A DNA stretch of 15,774 nucleotides from Treponema sp. UBA4328 (GCA_002394465.1 DGTU01000114.1:1-15774), one strand, 5' to 3'. Shown: positions 7,887 through 15,208, counted from the stretch's first letter. Made by a program: numbers and translations. The notes: generated from the letters alone by a model not told the origin.

Positions 7887-10406
7887 ATGAAAAAGTTTCT
7901 TTTTATTCTTTTCATGGTTCCTGCCCTTGTTTTTGCAGGGGAATTAAAAATATCAGTAACTGATAAGGAACTTGCTTTTCCTCTTGAGGGAGTTAAAATT
8001 TTTGAAGAAGGCGGAAAACTTTCTGCCGTAACGGACGAAGACGGAAATGCCGTAATCAGCCTTCCGGATTCTTTTGCCGGAGCAGAATTTAAGGCCGTTC
8101 TTCCAGGCTATGATGAAAGGGCTGTCAAAGTCAGTTCTTCTGATACTCACCTTGTCATTGAAATGACAATTCAGAGCGTAATTGAAGGCCGTGAGCTTGT
8201 CGTAAGCCGTTCTGCACCTGAAAAGGCCGGAGAAAAAACAGGCGTTTCAACAGTCATCACAAAAGAAGAAATGCATACGACTGCTAATGTCGGTCTTGTC
8301 GAAGACTGTATGGCATCCGTACGAACCCTTCCCGGAGTTTCCTTCAGCGGAAGTTCATGGGGAAGCGAGCCTTCAGTACGCGGCGGTGAACCAAGGGAAC
8401 TGGCCTTTTTCCTTGACGGAATGAATACAATCTATCCTTATCACTGGGGCGGCGGAGTTTCAATCTTCAACCCTGCAATGATTGAATCGATGCAGCTTTC
8501 AAACGGAGTTTTTTCTGCCAGATTCGGACGCGGTTCTTCCGGGATTATCGATGCTTCAACAATCCGTGCAGATACTGAAAACCTTCACTTAAATTTAAAT
8601 CTTTCAACCACCTGCGCCGATGCCTTTGTCCAGGTTCCTTTCGGAAAAGATGTCGGCGGAATGATTCTCGGCACGCACCTTACATACCTTGATCCGCTCG
8701 TATGGGCAGTCAAGAAAACCGGAACTGATCAGCTGGATTCAATTACGAGGGCACCTTATATCAGGGATTTTTTCTTTAAGACAAACCTGACTCCGCGTCC
8801 TGAACTTGATGTTGCCCTGACCGGATTCTTTGGAAGTGACGGACTTGAAGCTGACCAGAGCGAGACGTCAAATGGAATTACTACGCGCGCCGTCATGGAT
8901 TATGACATTTATCAGGGGCTTGGCGGAATAAACGTAAAGTATCTTGCTTCTGATAAACTTCTTTTCCGTGGACTTCTTTCCTACAACGGAATGTATGAAG
9001 ACCTGAGCGTAAGCATGTGCGAGAGCGGAACCGTAAAATATAACGATGAGTTCGTAGACAAATACGGTTCTGCCTATTCAGAAGTAACTTACGGCGGAAG
9101 CTATAACCTTCCGGACCTTACTTCAAAGTCTGCTGAAAAAATCAAAAGTCATCTTGTTACAGGCCGCCTTGAAACTGAAATCGAGCTCAATGACATAAAT
9201 CATCTGAGCGCAGGCTTTGAAGAAGTATTCTCAACTGCAGACACAACTGAAAAATTCGGCGGCTGGACCGACATCGAAGCTGCCGGGGAGCATTACTTTA
9301 AGAACGTAAACTTTGAAAGCGTAAACAACGGAAACTGCATTCTCAATAATTCGGTTTTCCTGTGCTGGAATTACGGAAACGAAAATGATTTCTTCCAGTC
9401 CGAAGTAGGCGTCAGGGGCGACCTCGTAAATCTCTGGAATAAGTCTGATGATTACAGCCTGTGCTTTATTCCTGATGTAAGTCCGAGGGCAAGCGTTACG
9501 ATTACGCCGCTTCGTGACAGGGGAAGCCTTGAAAAGTTCTCGTTTAATTTAGGTTCAGGACTTTTTACGTCAATCCCGAGGGAAACGATGATTTTCAATA
9601 AGGAAATGGGGCTTGAAGACTTTAAGATGCACACAAACCGTGCTGTCCTCGGTGTAATCGGAGCAGATGCTGCACTTTCAGGCGGATGGAAATTCAAGCT
9701 TGAATCATACTATAAGTATTACCTTTCAAGAATTTACAGCTACAATTCGACGGATTCATCTTCAAACTATGAAGAAGCTTCAATGCATGCAAAATCAAAC
9801 GGAAAAGGTCACGTCTTTGGAATTGATACCCTCATCGAAAATAAAACGGGAAAGAGATGGGACGGATATCTTTCATATTCCTTTGTTTATTCGCGCCTTA
9901 AAAATCCTGCAGGAATCAGGGCAGATGAATATGCTGAGGGAATGTATGATTCTCCGCTTGACGAGTGGTTCTATCCTTACTATCACCGCTTTCATACGGC
10001 TAACATCGTAAGTAACCTTCATTTTGGTAGCGGCTGGGTATTCACGGTTAAAGCAACCTTTGCAACCGGCTGTCCTGAAAACGGAAAGGGAAAAACCGTC
10101 TGCTATGCAAGCCGCCTTGATGACGGAACCGTAATTCAGCGCTATACACGAAAATCTTACTACAGTGACACCCTGCGCACGAACATTACCTGTCCGATAG
10201 ACCTGCGAATCGCAAAACAGTGGAAATCATCAGACGGAAAGCGCAGCTATGAGTTTTATTTTGCACTTCAGGATCTGAATTTCATTCCGCAGAAAGGGGA
10301 AGAGACCTTCAACAGTTACACCGGAGAAATGTCTGATGTTGACGGTGAAGCCGACTTTAGTCTTGGAATTCCGATTCCTTCCCTCGGCTTTAAAATTAAA
10401 TACTAA
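7887..10406 (+). CDS. TonB-dependent receptor-like outer-membrane protein
   Basis: An 839-residue protein. The signal peptide (1-17, cleaving after VFA) is followed by a CarboxypepD_reg-like domain (about 20-92, with LEGVKIFEEGG and TDEDGNAVISLP). A short segment, ELVVSRSA (103-110), could act as a TonB box. The plug domain (about 115-225) contains LPGVSFSGSSWGSEPSVRGG and the FFLDGMNTIYPYHWGGG stretch, and ends in FSARFGRGSSGIIDAS, as in plug domains of this superfamily. The remaining ~600 residues are barrel-like and end in LGFKIKY with a terminal aromatic residue, the usual outer-membrane insertion signal. It would bind a ligand at the cell surface and import or process it using TonB energy. 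The ligand is not predictable. It is followed by its probable energisers, ExbB, two ExbDs and TonB, and preceded by promoter copy B. Confidence 0.85.
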   Translation: MKKFLFILFMVPALVFAGELKISVTDKELAFPLEGVKIFEEGGKLSAVTDEDGNAVISLPDSFAGAEFKAVLPGYDERAVKVSSSDTHLVIEMTIQSVIEGRELVVSRSAPEKAGEKTGVSTVITKEEMHTTANVGLVEDCMASVRTLPGVSFSGSSWGSEPSVRGGEPRELAFFLDGMNTIYPYHWGGGVSIFNPAMIESMQLSNGVFSARFGRGSSGIIDASTIRADTENLHLNLNLSTTCADAFVQVPFGKDVGGMILGTHLTYLDPLVWAVKKTGTDQLDSITRAPYIRDFFFKTNLTPRPELDVALTGFFGSDGLEADQSETSNGITTRAVMDYDIYQGLGGINVKYLASDKLLFRGLLSYNGMYEDLSVSMCESGTVKYNDEFVDKYGSAYSEVTYGGSYNLPDLTSKSAEKIKSHLVTGRLETEIELNDINHLSAGFEEVFSTADTTEKFGGWTDIEAAGEHYFKNVNFESVNNGNCILNNSVFLCWNYGNENDFFQSEVGVRGDLVNLWNKSDDYSLCFIPDVSPRASVTITPLRDRGSLEKFSFNLGSGLFTSIPRETMIFNKEMGLEDFKMHTNRAVLGVIGADAALSGGWKFKLESYYKYYLSRIYSYNSTDSSSNYEEASMHAKSNGKGHVFGIDTLIENKTGKRWDGYLSYSFVYSRLKNPAGIRADEYAEGMYDSPLDEWFYPYYHRFHTANIVSNLHFGSGWVFTVKATFATGCPENGKGKTVCYASRLDDGTVIQRYTRKSYYSDTLRTNITCPIDLRIAKQWKSSDGKRSYEFYFALQDLNFIPQKGEETFNSYTGEMSDVDGEADFSLGIPIPSLGFKIKY

Positions 10407-10407
10407 A

Positions 10408-10437
10408 AAAGTGACACTTTTCCCTGTGTGAAGTGTC
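10408..10437 (+). promoter_or_regulatory. ECF-type promoter element, copy C (upstream of exbB), with perfect inverted repeat
   Basis: AAAGTGACAC (10408-10417), 15 bases, GTGTC (10433-10437). It begins two bases after the receptor stop codon. Here TGACACTT (10412-10419) and AAGTGTCA (10431-10438) form a perfect 8-bp inverted repeat with an 11-base loop, so this copy could also be a dimer operator or an RNA hairpin. An AAAAGGAG ribosome binding site precedes ATG 10480. Confidence 0.7.
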
Positions 10438-10479
10438 AAATTTGTAACTACGGATAAAAAGTATAAAAGGAGAAAAAAA

Positions 10480-11154
10480 ATGGAAAAAGGTTTCAGCTTT
10501 ATTGAATTGTTCCGCCTCGGAGGCCCTTTTATGTGGGTGCTTCTGGCATTTTCTGTAGCTACAGTTGCAATAGTAATCGAACGCTGTATTTATCTTTCAT
10601 GGCATGACTGCCGTGTTCGTCCGCTCAAGGACAAAATCATCAGTTTCCTCAGACAGGGCAGGGAAGATGAAATTATCTCAGAACTTTCTGCATGTTCAAG
10701 AAAGGAAACCGTTGCATCAGTCTTTCTTGCGCTTCTTCACAATGCAAGGTACGGAGAATCAAGAATGGAACGCGCCGCCGAAAGTGAAGCCCAGGAGCGT
10801 CTCCGCAGAATGGAAAGCGGCTTTAATTACCTTACGGCCCTTTCGTCGCTTGCTCCGCTTACGGGATTCCTCGGAACCGTTTCGGGAATGATCGGAGCCT
10901 TTCAGTCAATCGCTGCAGCAACGGACGTAAACGCACAGCTCGTTGCAGGCGGTATTTATGAAGCCCTGATAACGACTGTATTCGGACTTATCATTGCGAT
11001 TATTGCCCTTGTTGCCTATAACCTTCTGATTCAGAAAGTGGATACCTTTGCTGCCGAGACTTCAAAGGGAATCAACGACATCGTATCCGTAATCATGGAA
11101 GAAGAAAGTGACTGTAAGGAAGTAAAGGATGATAAAGAGATTCATACGGCGTAA
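10480..11154 (+). CDS. exbB: MotA/TolQ/ExbB-family proton channel protein
   Basis: A 224-residue inner-membrane protein with the ExbB/TolQ plan. TM1 is at about 16-38 (PFMWVLLAFSVATVAIVIE), a cytoplasmic loop of ~75 residues follows, TM2 is at about 116-142 with the family signature LAPLTGFLGTVSGMIGAF, and TM3 is at about 162-184. ExbB forms the pentameric scaffold that, with ExbD, converts proton-motive force into movement of TonB. Its 3' end overlaps the next gene by 26 bases, indicating translational coupling. TolQ is the alternative, but the following TonB and preceding receptor argue for ExbB. It has promoter copy C and an AAAAGGAG ribosome binding site. Confidence 0.88.
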   Translation: MEKGFSFIELFRLGGPFMWVLLAFSVATVAIVIERCIYLSWHDCRVRPLKDKIISFLRQGREDEIISELSACSRKETVASVFLALLHNARYGESRMERAAESEAQERLRRMESGFNYLTALSSLAPLTGFLGTVSGMIGAFQSIAAATDVNAQLVAGGIYEALITTVFGLIIAIIALVAYNLLIQKVDTFAAETSKGINDIVSVIMEEESDCKEVKDDKEIHTA

Positions 11155-11533
11155 TACGGAAGATGCGGGAAGTTCAGGTTCGCTCAATGACCTTTCATTC
11201 CTGCTGATTATCTTCTTTATCGTAATTGCCGGCTTTAACGTGAACAAGGGCTTCCTTCTGAACCTTCCTTCAAGGGATAAGCCTGTAGTCGTAAACCAGA
11301 ACGACATAATTAAGTGCAGCCTTACTGCTGAAGGAAAAATAATTCTTGACGGAAAAGAGTTAAAGTCAGAAGAGCTGACATCTGTCATCACGGAAAAGCT
11401 TAAGAAATGGCCGAACATGACTTTCCTGCTTACGATTGACAGTGAATGTCCGTATCAGAGTGTCGTTGACGTAATTTCAGGCGTAAAGAGCCTTAAGGTA
11501 GAGAATTTTTCGTTCAGGATGGCCGGAAAGTAA
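11129..11533 (+). CDS. exbD: ExbD/TolR-family protein, first paralogue
   Basis: A 134-residue protein with a short cytoplasmic tail, one TM helix (about 22-36, LSFLLIIFFIVIAGF) and a periplasmic domain. D21, in SLNDLSFLL at the start of the helix, corresponds to the proton-carrying aspartate essential in ExbD and TolR. The start overlaps the exbB end by 26 bases. ATG 11129 is kept because a later start would remove the tail and the key aspartate, and an AAGGA-rich stretch precedes it. It probably forms part of the ExbBD-TonB motor; its sequence differs clearly from the second ExbD, so the two are not a recent duplication. Confidence 0.87.
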   Translation: MIKRFIRRNTEDAGSSGSLNDLSFLLIIFFIVIAGFNVNKGFLLNLPSRDKPVVVNQNDIIKCSLTAEGKIILDGKELKSEELTSVITEKLKKWPNMTFLLTIDSECPYQSVVDVISGVKSLKVENFSFRMAGK

Positions 11534-11548
11534 GGGCGGAGGATTAAG

Positions 11549-11953
11549 ATGGTAAATATAAAAAAGAAAAGGCGGAATCCGTCGATAACAACTTCATCAA
11601 TGTCAGACATCGGCTTCCTGCTTCTGATTTTCATCATGCTGATTTCACTTATGAACCAGCGTTATGAAGAGAAGATTGAATATTCAGAAAGCCTTGTAAC
11701 CGAAAAAACTCAGGCTGAATCAAATTTTGAAATCTGGATTCAGAAAAACGGAACCATCTCTGCTGACGGAAAGATTCTTGATATGGAATCCCTTGAAAAG
11801 GCGGTCGTTACGGCAGTTGCAGAAAAAAATGATGTCAGAATTCATATAATTGCCGACCGGGAAACGCCTTATAAATATGTCAATAATGCAGTTTCCATCC
11901 TTCAGACGCTTCAGCACCGGGTCGTAAGTTTTGTCGTGAGGGATATTCAGTAA
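11549..11953 (+). CDS. exbD: ExbD/TolR-family protein, second paralogue
   Basis: Also 134 residues, starting 15 bases after the first ExbD, with a GGAGG ribosome binding site. The basic tail (KKKRRN) is followed by SMSDIGFLLLIFIMLISL, placing D20 at the membrane boundary in the position of the essential ExbD aspartate. One TM helix (about 21-36) is followed by a periplasmic domain with the IQKNGTISADGKIL strand pair common in this family. The motif MSDIxFLLLIFI is closer to the consensus ExbD form than that of the first paralogue. The ExbD dimer in known motors sits inside the ExbB pentamer, so a heterodimer of the two products is plausible but is inference. Confidence 0.87.
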   Translation: MVNIKKKRRNPSITTSSMSDIGFLLLIFIMLISLMNQRYEEKIEYSESLVTEKTQAESNFEIWIQKNGTISADGKILDMESLEKAVVTAVAEKNDVRIHIIADRETPYKYVNNAVSILQTLQHRVVSFVVRDIQ

Positions 11954-11971
11954 GTTTTCAGGGGTGTAAAA

Positions 11972-12568
11972 ATGAGTGAAAAAATCGTTTCAAAAATCAT
12001 TAAATATTCTTCCTGCATGAGGCCGATCTTGTTTGGTCTTGTATTCATTCTTCATGCAGTCCTGATATTTGTCTTTAACATCCGCACTGAAGAAGAGCTT
12101 ACGGAAACCGTAGACTTCCGTGATGCAGAAATTTTCAAGCTCGTTGACATACGCGAATACGAACAGCCGCCTCAGGTTGTTGAAAAAAAAATTGTAACCG
12201 TTAATCAGGAAAAAGCATCCGAGAACATCGTCGAAACTGAAAAAGAAGTCGTAAAGCAGGAAGAAACCGTTTACCTTCCGCAGCATAAAATTTCTTCAGT
12301 TCCGGTCATCCCGGGAAATCAGATTCTTTCAAGGATCGTTTATCCTCCGATGGCCTTAAAGCAGGGAATTGAAGCCGTCGTCTACCTTGAACTTTACATC
12401 GACGGAGAAGGCACCATCAGGAAGATAAAGGTTCTCAAGGATCCCGGACACGGATTTGCAGAAGCTGCGGTAAAGGCCCTGAACGGATTAAAGTGCATTC
12501 CGGCAAGTGCCAACGGGAAAAGCGTTGCAGTCCGCTACCGCTATCCGGTCAAGTTTACCCTGCACTGA
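11972..12568 (+). CDS. tonB: TonB family energy-transducing protein
   Basis: A 198-residue inner-membrane protein that links ExbB-ExbD to outer-membrane receptors. A cytoplasmic tail precedes one TM helix (about 18-36) containing H28 in FILHAV, matching the TM histidine essential in TonB. The periplasmic linker (about 40-110) is charged (EKKIVTVNQEK, EKEVVKQEE) with only a short PP, rather than the long Pro-rich spacer of enterobacterial TonB. The C-terminal TonB domain (about 112-198) has the typical VYPPMALKQGIEAVV-like opening, IDGEGTIRKIKVLKDPGHGFAEAAVKAL, spread over this stretch, and ends PVKFTLH. It follows the second ExbD by 18 bases, with an AGGGGTG ribosome binding site, and is the last gene of the operon. 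A specific partner for the receptor at 7887 is inferred from context. Confidence 0.88.
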   Translation: MSEKIVSKIIKYSSCMRPILFGLVFILHAVLIFVFNIRTEEELTETVDFRDAEIFKLVDIREYEQPPQVVEKKIVTVNQEKASENIVETEKEVVKQEETVYLPQHKISSVPVIPGNQILSRIVYPPMALKQGIEAVVYLELYIDGEGTIRKIKVLKDPGHGFAEAAVKALNGLKCIPASANGKSVAVRYRYPVKFTLH

Positions 12569-12598
12569 TAAAGCCTCTCGATTTTTGCATGCGTTGTG

Positions 12599-12607
12599 TG
12601 TTATAAT
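12599..12607 (+). promoter_or_regulatory. Extended -10 promoter (TGTTATAAT) for the channel gene
   Basis: A consensus TATAAT (12602-12607) is preceded by TGT, forming an extended -10. No convincing -35 is present. Transcription would begin near 12613-12615, leaving 6-8 bases before ATG 12621 and no room for a ribosome binding site. Confidence 0.6.
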
Positions 12608-12620
12608 TTAACTGATATTT

Positions 12621-13805
12621 ATGTCAAAAAAGTTATTTTTCCGCACGATAAAACGCATTTTCTTTTCTCTGCTCAAAAATCCTGTTTTTTATGTCTCGCT
12701 TGCATTTCTGGCGGTTATGGTACTTCTTGTCGAAGTTATTTTCCGCTATGAAGCCGGTGTTACAATGGAAAATTACGGAGACAGCATCTGGAATTTCCTC
12801 ATTGCGTTTGTTGCCGGTTACTATGATATCTGTGTAGTCACTCCGGTCGGACGTGCCTGCAGTTTTGTAATACTTATTTCCGGAATCCTTCTGTTCAGTA
12901 CGATTACCGGTAAAATTGCTTCTATGTTCATGGACATGCAGATGAAAAAAAACAGGGGGTTAAAAAAATTGAAAAACCTGAAAAACCATTTCCTGCTATG
13001 CGGTTACAGGGAAGGCTTTGAACGCATTCTTGATACGGTTCTCCGCTCCAATCCTGATATTACGCCCGACATGATTGTTCTTATAAATGATGCTCCGGCT
13101 GAAAGCATAGAACAGATCCGCAACCAGCCGCGCTTTAAGGCTCTTCAGTATGTTTCAGGAGATTTCAGTGAGCAGGATACCCTGAACCGTGCCCTCATAA
13201 AGGATGCAGAACGCGTACTCATTATTGCCGACCGTTCGAAAAATTACTCGCAGATGGAAATGGACAGCCGTACGGTTCTTGCTGCGCTCACTATGAAAAA
13301 CCTTAACCCGAAACTTTATATTGCAGCAGAACTTCATGATTCAAAATTCCAGAATCACCTTGAAATGGCCCATTGTGACGAAATAATCCTTACAAGCGAC
13401 TATGAATACAGCCTCCTTGCGACAGCTTCAAGCGGAATGGGATATTCAAACGTAATACGTGAACTTATCGGTGACGACGCAGAATCAGGAATCCTTATCG
13501 AAGATATTCCGGCTTCCTATATCGGAAAAACTTACGGTGAACTCAGAAACTTTATTGCGACCGGAAGCGTTCTTATCGGACTCCTTCAGAATACGGGTAA
13601 TTTCTACATGAGGCGTCAGGATGCGCTGCGTGAAGCACAGAAAAATCCGGACGTAAAGAAAATCGTCGGCAACCTCAAGAAAATCAAGACCCTCAAGAGC
13701 AATGATCCTGTTCTTGTACCTGAAGATGATTTTGTAATACAGCCGAACACGAAGGCAATTTTTGTTAAAGGCAAGGCTTCTAAAGCTGAAAAGGAGAACG
13801 CATGA
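12621..13805 (+). CDS. Two-TM potassium-channel-like protein with RCK/TrkA-N domain
   Basis: A 394-residue protein. TM1 (about 22-41), a pore helix and filter (about 56-69) and TM2 (about 79-101) make the classical pore module, with the PVGR motif after the filter seen in K+ channels. The filter reads VAGYYD (64-69) where K+ channels have TVGYGD, so one filter glycine is a tyrosine. A Rossmann-like RCK/TrkA-N region follows (about 122-260; FLLCGYREGFERIL and DAERVLIIADRS), with a degenerate glycine motif, then a C-terminal domain with IPASYIGKTYGELRNFIATG, typical of TrkA-C. It would move monovalent ions across the inner membrane; its selectivity is uncertain because of the filter. Its stop overlaps the start of the cyclic-nucleotide-binding gene (ATGA). 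ATG 12621 has no ribosome binding site. Confidence 0.8.
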   Translation: MSKKLFFRTIKRIFFSLLKNPVFYVSLAFLAVMVLLVEVIFRYEAGVTMENYGDSIWNFLIAFVAGYYDICVVTPVGRACSFVILISGILLFSTITGKIASMFMDMQMKKNRGLKKLKNLKNHFLLCGYREGFERILDTVLRSNPDITPDMIVLINDAPAESIEQIRNQPRFKALQYVSGDFSEQDTLNRALIKDAERVLIIADRSKNYSQMEMDSRTVLAALTMKNLNPKLYIAAELHDSKFQNHLEMAHCDEIILTSDYEYSLLATASSGMGYSNVIRELIGDDAESGILIEDIPASYIGKTYGELRNFIATGSVLIGLLQNTGNFYMRRQDALREAQKNPDVKKIVGNLKKIKTLKSNDPVLVPEDDFVIQPNTKAIFVKGKASKAEKENA

Positions 13806-14329
13806 AAACTGATGAAAAACTTGATGTATTTGAAGAAGTTCTCCCCAAACTTTTGAAAATCCAGCTTTTTGCAGATTTTAATCCGTCGGATGAAAATGAC
13901 CTGAGAATTTTAAGGACGGTCTATTCAGGACTTAAACTCCAGACCTTTAAGGCCGGAGATGAAATCATAAAGGAAGGTGAACTTGGTGAATCCTTCTACA
14001 TTCTCACTGCAGGAAGCGTACAGGTACTCCGCAATACAATGGCGGGAGACAGAATTGCCCTTGCAAACCTTACTTCGGATATGGGAATATTCTTCGGTGA
14101 GACGGCATTAATCGGAACTGATACACGCGGAGCTACAGTCGTTGCAGCCTCAGACTGCCGAACCTGCGTAATTACCGGAAAAAAATTCAAGGAAATGTGC
14201 GAAAAAGAGCCTGTCCTCGGTTACCGCGTAATGTTCTCGCTTGCAAAAAGAATGAATGCAACAATAAAAAAGGCCAACAACGACATGGCAACCCTTTACG
14301 AAGCCCTTTTTGACGAAGTCGTAAACTAA
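13802..14329 (+). CDS. Cyclic-nucleotide-binding domain protein, coupled to the channel
   Basis: A 175-residue protein that is almost entirely one CNBD (about 15-135). The phosphate-binding cassette FFGETALIG...TRGATV (97-113) keeps G99, E100 and R109, the residues that bind ribose and phosphate in CAP and PKA domains. So ligand binding is likely, and cAMP or cGMP is a fair guess. No HTH follows, so it is not a CRP-like regulator. Residues 140-175 are helical. Its ATG overlaps the channel stop (ATGA), and AAGGAG lies just upstream, so the two products are made together. This points to a two-polypeptide form of a cyclic-nucleotide-regulated channel. That inference rests on the overlap and on known CNBD-gated channels. 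Confidence 0.85.
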   Translation: MKTDEKLDVFEEVLPKLLKIQLFADFNPSDENDLRILRTVYSGLKLQTFKAGDEIIKEGELGESFYILTAGSVQVLRNTMAGDRIALANLTSDMGIFFGETALIGTDTRGATVVAASDCRTCVITGKKFKEMCEKEPVLGYRVMFSLAKRMNATIKKANNDMATLYEALFDEVVN

Positions 14330-14410
14330 AGTTCCAGCCTTTCAGTGTATGATTTTTTTTTATTTTTCCGCTATTATATCTTTATTATTTTTTTACTCCG
14401 GAGATATAAA

Positions 14411-15190
14411 ATGAAAATCGCACTTGTCGGATACGGAAAAATGGGCCACATGATCGAAAAATGTGCCATTGAAGCCGGTCATGAAGTAGTCGCTACAGTA
14501 GACGTAATGGCAAAAGACGCAACGAATCTTGTTCCTGCAGGGGACAGTGAAGCTGTTGCAGCTGCAGTAAAGAAAAGCGGGGCAGAGGGTGTAATTGAGT
14601 TCTCTCACCCGACGGCAGTAATTTCAAATCTTAAGGCACTGATTCCTCTCGGAATTCCTGTTGTAGTAGGTACAACTGGCTGGGCAGCACAGGAAAAAGA
14701 AATCGAGGCTCTCTGTGCTTCTTCAAAAGGAACCTGCATGCGTTCTGCAAATTTTTCAATCGGCGTAAACATGTTCTACAAAATCGTTGAAGAAGCAGCC
14801 AGAATCATGGCTGAATACTCTGAATATGACGTAGCCGTATGGGAAGCCCATCACAATCAGAAGGCAGATTCTCCGAGCGGTACAGCACTTGAAGTTGCAC
14901 GCCGCGTAATGAACGGAAACAAAACAAAGACAAAAATGGTTTTCGATGCATTCCATGAACGCCCGAAGACAGAAGAACTTCATGTAAGTTCAACCCGTAT
15001 CGGTCATGTTCCGGGAACTCATACCGTATTCTTTGACGGTCTTGCAGACGAAATCGAACTCACTCACCGTGCAAGAAGCCGGGAAGGATTCGCAAAGGGC
15101 AGTGTAGTTGCCCTTGAAAAGCTTTCTGCAGGATTAAAGGACGGTTCACTTAAAGCCGGAAAGCTCTACGGAATGAGTGATTTGTTCTAA
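14411..15190 (+). CDS. dapB: 4-hydroxy-tetrahydrodipicolinate reductase
   Basis: A 259-residue cytoplasmic enzyme that reduces 4-hydroxy-tetrahydrodipicolinate with NAD(P)H, a step to diaminopimelate and lysine. The N-terminal Rossmann motif is VGYGKMGHM (6-14), and GTTGW (87-91) lines the cofactor site. The signature EAHHNQKADSPSGTA (145-159) holds the catalytic H147 and K151 (equivalent to E. coli H159 and K163) and the substrate-binding PSGT. An in-frame ATG at 14345 would add a 22-residue extension (YDFFLFFRYYIF) unlike any DapB. ATG 14411 is the start because CCGGAG lies just before it and MKIALVGYGKMG is the normal N-terminus. It is slightly shorter than E. coli DapB, as usual in this branch. 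lysC, from the same pathway, is about 10 kb upstream. Confidence 0.95.
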   Translation: MKIALVGYGKMGHMIEKCAIEAGHEVVATVDVMAKDATNLVPAGDSEAVAAAVKKSGAEGVIEFSHPTAVISNLKALIPLGIPVVVGTTGWAAQEKEIEALCASSKGTCMRSANFSIGVNMFYKIVEEAARIMAEYSEYDVAVWEAHHNQKADSPSGTALEVARRVMNGNKTKTKMVFDAFHERPKTEELHVSSTRIGHVPGTHTVFFDGLADEIELTHRARSREGFAKGSVVALEKLSAGLKDGSLKAGKLYGMSDLF

Positions 15191-15208
15191 AAATAACCTG
15201 ATGTTACA

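Noticed and set aside
10230..10439. Minus-strand reading frame over the receptor 3' end and copy C
   Set aside because: It mirrors the receptor coding sequence, has no recognisable product and no ribosome binding site; a shadow frame. The same applies to other overlapping frames such as 1848-2315 and 11990-12286 on the minus strand.
4211..12568. Locus as a recent mobile island between lysC and dapB
   Set aside because: No integrase, transposase, tRNA or flanking direct repeats were seen, and base composition and codon use look like the neighbours by eye.
14345..14410. Longer DapB starting at ATG 14345
   Set aside because: The extra 22 residues are encoded by T-rich leader DNA, do not resemble any DapB, and ATG 14411 has the ribosome binding site and the canonical N-terminus.
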